A stretch of 8,272 nt of DNA from CAYUTA01 sp964447605 (GTDB lineage Bacteria > Bacillota > Clostridia > Christensenellales > CAG-138): NCBI GenBank assembly GCA_964447605.1, contig CAYUTA010000088.1, positions 1-8,272 of the forward strand. The letters run 5' to 3'. Both the position numbers and the translations under genes were made by a program. The notes under the pieces are model-generated. The model made no database searches, was not told where the DNA came from, and saw only the letters and a program-made list of their open reading frames with translations. The first letter of the stretch is position 1, and every line of letters begins with the position of its first letter. Below are positions 6,364 to 8,272 of the stretch, piece by piece.

Positions 6364-7299
6364 TCAGAGCTTCTCGATGCAACGCAGTTTGGCGCATGTG
6401 GAACGGCTGTTGGCCGCGGCCTCGCTCTGCGAACAGGTCAGCGGCTTCTTTGTCAGGATCCTCACCGTCGGCAGCTTGCCGCAAATACATACGGGCGCAC
6501 TCGGCGGGCACGTACAAGGACGTTCAAACATACGAAACGTCTGCTTGACGATACGATCCTCCAACGAATGAAATGTAATTATACACAATCTGCCGCCCGT
6601 TTGCAACAGGCCGTGCGCCTGCTCCACCGCGCTGCGCAGACCGAAAAGCTCGCCGTTTACCTCGATGCGGATCGCCTGAAACGTCCGCCGTGCGGGATGC
6701 TGCGGCTCGTTGCGGAATTTGGCCGGAATCGCCTCCTTCACAATATCCGCCAGCTGCGCGGTGGTTTCAATCCTATTTTCTTTCCGAATGTTCACAATCC
6801 GCGCGGCGATGCGCCCTGCGAACCGCTCCTCCCCATAGTCGCGCAGAATGCGCGCAAGCGCCGCGTCGGAGTAGGTGTTGACCACCTCGCGCGCCGTCAG
6901 GCCCGCATCCCGGTCCATGCGCATATCCAGCGGCGCGTCGGCACGGTAGGAAAACCCGCGCTCCGGCGTATCCAGCTGATGTGAAGAAACGCCTAGGTCG
7001 AGCAGGATTCCGTTGACCTGCGCAACGCCGATTTCAGCAAGCAGCCGCCGCATATCAAAGAAATTTCCATGCAACGCCGCAAAGCGTCCCCCATAGGGCG
7101 CCAGCCGTTCCTGCGCCGCAGCCAGTGCCTCCCGGTCGCGGTCAATGCCAATGAGCCTGCCCTTCTCCGGCAGCCGCCGGAGCACCGCCTCCGCGTGTCC
7201 GCCGCCGCCGAGCGTACCGTCTACAAAAACGCCGCCCCGCGATGGCGCGAGCAACGTCATTACTTCATCCAGCAAAACCGGTATATGGTGAAATTCCAT
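6364..7299 (-). CDS. rsmH: RsmH (MraW), 16S rRNA N4-cytosine methyltransferase
   Basis: SAM-dependent enzyme that methylates N4 of C1402 (E. coli numbering) in the ribosomal decoding centre. The 311-residue product matches the family length. It begins with the typical MEFHHIPVLLDEV, then SAM motif I VDGTLGGGGH (26-35), IGIDRD (50-55), LDLGVSSHQLD (100-110), a helical recognition domain, FQAIRIEVNGEL (207-218) and FHSLEDRIVK (243-252). ATG 7299 is chosen for its AAAGGA 9 bases upstream; the frame is open to an ATG at 7395, but that codon lies beyond the predicted transcription start. The C-terminus keeps CTCPP and CICG, and ends in a divergent form of the usual NPRSRSAKLR motif with extra cysteines (289, 302, 307). 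It stands 364 bp from mraZ, unusually far, and 109 bp before ftsL. Confidence 0.97.
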   Translation of the reverse strand: MEFHHIPVLLDEVMTLLAPSRGGVFVDGTLGGGGHAEAVLRRLPEKGRLIGIDRDREALAAAQERLAPYGGRFAALHGNFFDMRRLLAEIGVAQVNGILLDLGVSSHQLDTPERGFSYRADAPLDMRMDRDAGLTAREVVNTYSDAALARILRDYGEERFAGRIAARIVNIRKENRIETTAQLADIVKEAIPAKFRNEPQHPARRTFQAIRIEVNGELFGLRSAVEQAHGLLQTGGRLCIITFHSLEDRIVKQTFRMFERPCTCPPSAPVCICGKLPTVRILTKKPLTCSQSEAAANSRSTCAKLRCIEKL

Positions 7300-7308
7300 G
7301 CCGTCCAT

Positions 7309-7314
7309 TCCTTT
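7309..7314 (-). promoter_or_regulatory. Ribosome binding site for rsmH
   Basis: AAAGGA is spaced 9 bases from ATG 7299. It favours this start over ATG 7308, which directly follows the same AAAGGA, and over the open extension to 7395. Confidence 0.6.
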
Positions 7315-7396
7315 TTCCGGTGGCGCCGCCTCCGGATCTTCGCCAAAGGGCGCGTGCCCGGCGGAGGCCCGCTTTTGCAGCGGTTCTCCATGCAAA

Positions 7397-7424
7397 TGTA
7401 TACCAGCCGGATGGTTTCTGTCAA
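7397..7424 (-). promoter_or_regulatory. Sigma-A promoter for rsmH
   Basis: A perfect TTGACA (7424-7419) is followed after 16 bases by TATACA (7402-7397), preceded by TGG, which gives an extended -10 (TGn). Transcription would begin near 7390, leaving a leader of about 90 bases before rsmH. It would give rsmH and the genes after it a source of message independent of the MraZ-controlled promoter. Confidence 0.6.
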
Positions 7425-7486
7425 TCCCGCCCAGACCGTCGACGCATTGCGGTTTGCCGGCGGGAAGCGCCGCGGTAGAATTTTTG

Positions 7487-7538
7487 CATGCAGCCGTCTG
7501 CCTCGGACGATTGCATCGTCTGTCGGCCCGGCTGCATG
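7487..7538 (-). repeat. Nested dyad, 10 bp outer and 6 bp inner stem
   Basis: CATGCAGCCG (7487-7496) and CGGCTGCATG (7529-7538) pair perfectly. Inside, GACGAT (7506-7511) and ATCGTC (7515-7520) pair around a TGC loop, with GCC/GGC (7500-7502, 7525-7527) between. The minus strand continues into an A-run, not a T-run, so it is not a terminator in the operon direction. Confidence 0.65.
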
Positions 7539-7544
7539 AGACGT

Positions 7545-7577
7545 GTCAAAATCACCGCGCATGTCGCTGATTTTGAC
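7545..7577 (-). repeat. 10 bp perfect dyad in the mraZ-rsmH spacer
   Basis: GTCAAAATCA (7545-7554) and TGATTTTGAC (7568-7577) are perfect reverse complements with a 13-base loop, only 6 bases from the dyad at 7487-7538. Its loop and its 3' arm (in the transcript) each also match bases just after the mraZ stop codon, so alternative pairings exist. Confidence 0.6.
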
Positions 7578-7611
7578 GGAATGTTTGGTTAATCCTGCGT
7601 TCTTTCGTTAC

Positions 7612-7630
7612 GGGATTGGCGGGCAATCCC
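7612..7630 (-). repeat. Hairpin just downstream of mraZ
   Basis: GGGATTG (7612-7618) and CAATCCC (7624-7630) form a 7 bp stem with a 5-base loop. No T-run follows on the minus strand, so it is more likely a 3' hairpin of the mraZ message than a terminator. Confidence 0.5.
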
Positions 7631-7663
7631 CACGGAGCCCTTTTTTGACATGCGGTTTTATAT

Positions 7664-8110
7664 TTATATTCCCATCAGCGCCAGATGCTGCAGCGCCGCA
7701 TCATACGCCGCGTCCGCCTGCTCGCTGTACCCGGCCAGTGTCTCCGGATTCCAAATCTCAATGCGGTCGCCCACGCCGATGAGCGTTACGTCCTTAACAA
7801 GGCATGCCGCCTCCCGCAGATTGTTGGGAATCAGAATGCGCCCCTGTTTATCCAGTTCGCAGGCTGCGGCCATCGCATACAGCCGCCTGCGCACGGCCTG
7901 CCCGCCGACGTCCATGATGGGCAGCTTTGCCAATTTTTCGGAAAACGCCTGCCATTGCCCCGCCGACATGCCGAACAGGCAACGGGTGGACTGCGTCTCC
8001 AGCACGCCCTGTGTCAAAACAATGGTTTCACCAAGATCCTCGCGCCATCTGGCTGGAATAAAAACACGGCTCTTTGCATCCAATGCATGCTCAAATGAGC
8101 CAATCAGCAA
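7664..8110 (-). CDS. mraZ: MraZ, transcriptional regulator of the dcw cluster
   Basis: AbrB-fold DNA-binding protein that forms rings of eight or more subunits and binds short direct repeats ahead of its own gene. The product is 148 residues, close to the usual 140-150. Both signature DxxxR repeats are present: DAKSRVFIP (11-19) in the first half and DKQGRILIP (87-95) in the second. The start is TTG 8110, encoding the family-typical N-terminus (M)LIGSFEHALDAK. It is preceded 7 bases upstream by a G-rich ribosome binding site. The frame is open further to a GTG at 8197, but that codon lies inside the operator and upstream of the -10, so it cannot be on the transcript. First gene of the cluster. 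An overlapping operator and promoter suggest autoregulation, usually repression in studied bacteria. Confidence 0.96.
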   Translation of the reverse strand: MLIGSFEHALDAKSRVFIPARWREDLGETIVLTQGVLETQSTRCLFGMSAGQWQAFSEKLAKLPIMDVGGQAVRRRLYAMAAACELDKQGRILIPNNLREAACLVKDVTLIGVGDRIEIWNPETLAGYSEQADAAYDAALQHLALMGI

Positions 8111-8117
8111 CGCCGGT

Positions 8118-8128
8118 CCCCCCTTCCT
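8118..8128 (-). promoter_or_regulatory. Ribosome binding site for the mraZ TTG start
   Basis: AGGAAGGGGGG ends 7 bases before TTG 8110. This purine run, together with the family-typical protein start, fixes the non-ATG initiation codon. Confidence 0.7.
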
Positions 8129-8165
8129 CGCCAAGTTCGCGCACCATTTACGATTTACTAAAGCG

Positions 8166-8194
8166 AGTATACACCACTCTCCCCCATTTGTCAC
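8166..8194 (-). promoter_or_regulatory. Sigma-A promoter of mraZ
   Basis: GTGACA (8194-8189, 5/6) and TATACT (8171-8166, 5/6) are separated by the ideal 17 bases. Transcription would start near 8159, giving a leader of about 50 bases. AT-rich DNA with A and T tracts (8200-8272) lies upstream and could act as an UP-like element. The MraZ repeats overlap the -35 and fill the spacer. Confidence 0.7.
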
Positions 8195-8200
8195 CACTTT
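8172..8200 (-). promoter_or_regulatory. MraZ operator (three 10 bp-spaced repeats)
   Basis: On the minus strand TGGTG (8196-8192), TGGGG (8186-8182) and TGGTG (8176-8172) recur with exact 10 bp periodicity. The preceding bases (AAAG, CAAA, AGAG) also fit the AAAGTGK-N3 triple described for MraZ in Mycoplasma, and the TGGGN-N5 repeats in E. coli. The repeats cover the -35 and spacer, so bound MraZ should block RNA polymerase. Confidence 0.75.
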
Positions 8201-8272
8201 AATGAAATTTTTCTGTATTTTTTTTGAATAAATTGAAAATTTGACCCAAAATTATCCAATTTGCAATTCACC
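8201..8272. other. AT-rich region upstream of the mraZ promoter
   Basis: No gene is seen. The DNA is much more AT rich than the rest of the window, with several A and T tracts. It holds two further TGG motifs 10 bp apart (from 8258 and 8248 on the minus strand) that could be a distal MraZ contact or chance. Confidence 0.4.

Larger units (their letters stand above)
7300..7663. other. 364 bp non-coding spacer between mraZ and rsmH
   Basis: No credible gene is seen; the frames crossing it lack ribosome binding sites and known motifs. On the minus strand, in order from mraZ, it holds a GGGATTG/CAATCCC hairpin (7612-7630), a 10 bp dyad (7545-7577), a 52-base nested dyad (7487-7538) and the rsmH promoter (7397-7424). 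mraZ and rsmH are usually separated by a few tens of bases at most, so this is an expanded and structured spacer. Confidence 0.65.

Noticed and set aside
7300..7395. 32-residue N-terminal extension of rsmH
   Set aside because: Its ATG lies upstream of the predicted transcription start, and the conserved start MEFHHIPVLL follows a good ribosome binding site at 7309-7314.
7621..7646. GGGC/GCCC hairpin with TTTTTT on the plus strand
   Set aside because: Only a 4 bp stem with a 12-base loop, and there is no plus-strand gene for it to terminate.
8111..8197. 29-residue N-terminal extension of mraZ from GTG 8197
   Set aside because: It begins inside the operator and upstream of the -10, so it would not be transcribed from the mraZ promoter.
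1..8272. CRISPR arrays, insertion sequences, phage or defence genes
   Set aside because: No regularly spaced repeats, transposase or integrase motifs, or terminal repeats are visible; the gene content is entirely core cell wall and division.

Overview
The window is the head of a division and cell wall (dcw) operon from what looks like a member of the Firmicutes, most likely class Clostridia. All six protein genes lie on the minus strand, so the operon reads from right to left: mraZ, rsmH (mraW), an ftsL-like gene, a class B penicillin-binding protein with two PASTA domains (ftsI/pbpB/spoVD type), murE and mraY. Three things point to the organism. C-terminal PASTA domains on the dcw transpeptidase are a Gram-positive trait. 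MurE carries the DNPR signature of meso-diaminopimelate-adding enzymes, as expected for a DAP-type Clostridia or Bacillus wall. Ribosome binding sites are strong and purine rich, and TTG and GTG starts are used. The coding part is moderately GC rich and genus cannot be named from sequence alone.

Layout from right to left. 8111-8272 is an AT-rich control region with a sigma-A-like promoter overlapped by three TGGKG repeats spaced exactly 10 bp, the expected form of a MraZ operator. mraZ (7664-8110, TTG start) is followed by a 364 bp non-coding spacer with several perfect dyads and a good promoter just ahead of rsmH (6364-7299). A 109 bp spacer leads to ftsL (5637-6254, GTG start), then 71 bp to the transpeptidase (3373-5565). 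A 478 bp spacer, again rich in inverted repeats and with a possible promoter, precedes murE (1458-2894). A 126 bp spacer leads to mraY (327-1331). Downstream of mraY lie an intrinsic terminator on the minus strand, a second large dyad, and a terminator-like hairpin facing the other way at the left edge.

How the genes work together: MraZ is the cluster's DNA-binding regulator and RsmH methylates 16S rRNA. FtsL and the transpeptidase belong to the septal peptidoglycan synthase complex. MurE adds meso-DAP to the UDP-MurNAc-dipeptide precursor, and MraY moves the finished MurNAc-pentapeptide onto undecaprenyl phosphate to make lipid I.

The gene content is ordinary and I see no new protein system. 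The unusual points are architectural. Spacers are long and hairpin rich in a cluster that is normally tightly packed. There are separate candidate promoters before rsmH, murE and mraY. murF is absent from its usual place between murE and mraY, and the operon appears to end after mraY instead of continuing into murD, ftsW and murG.
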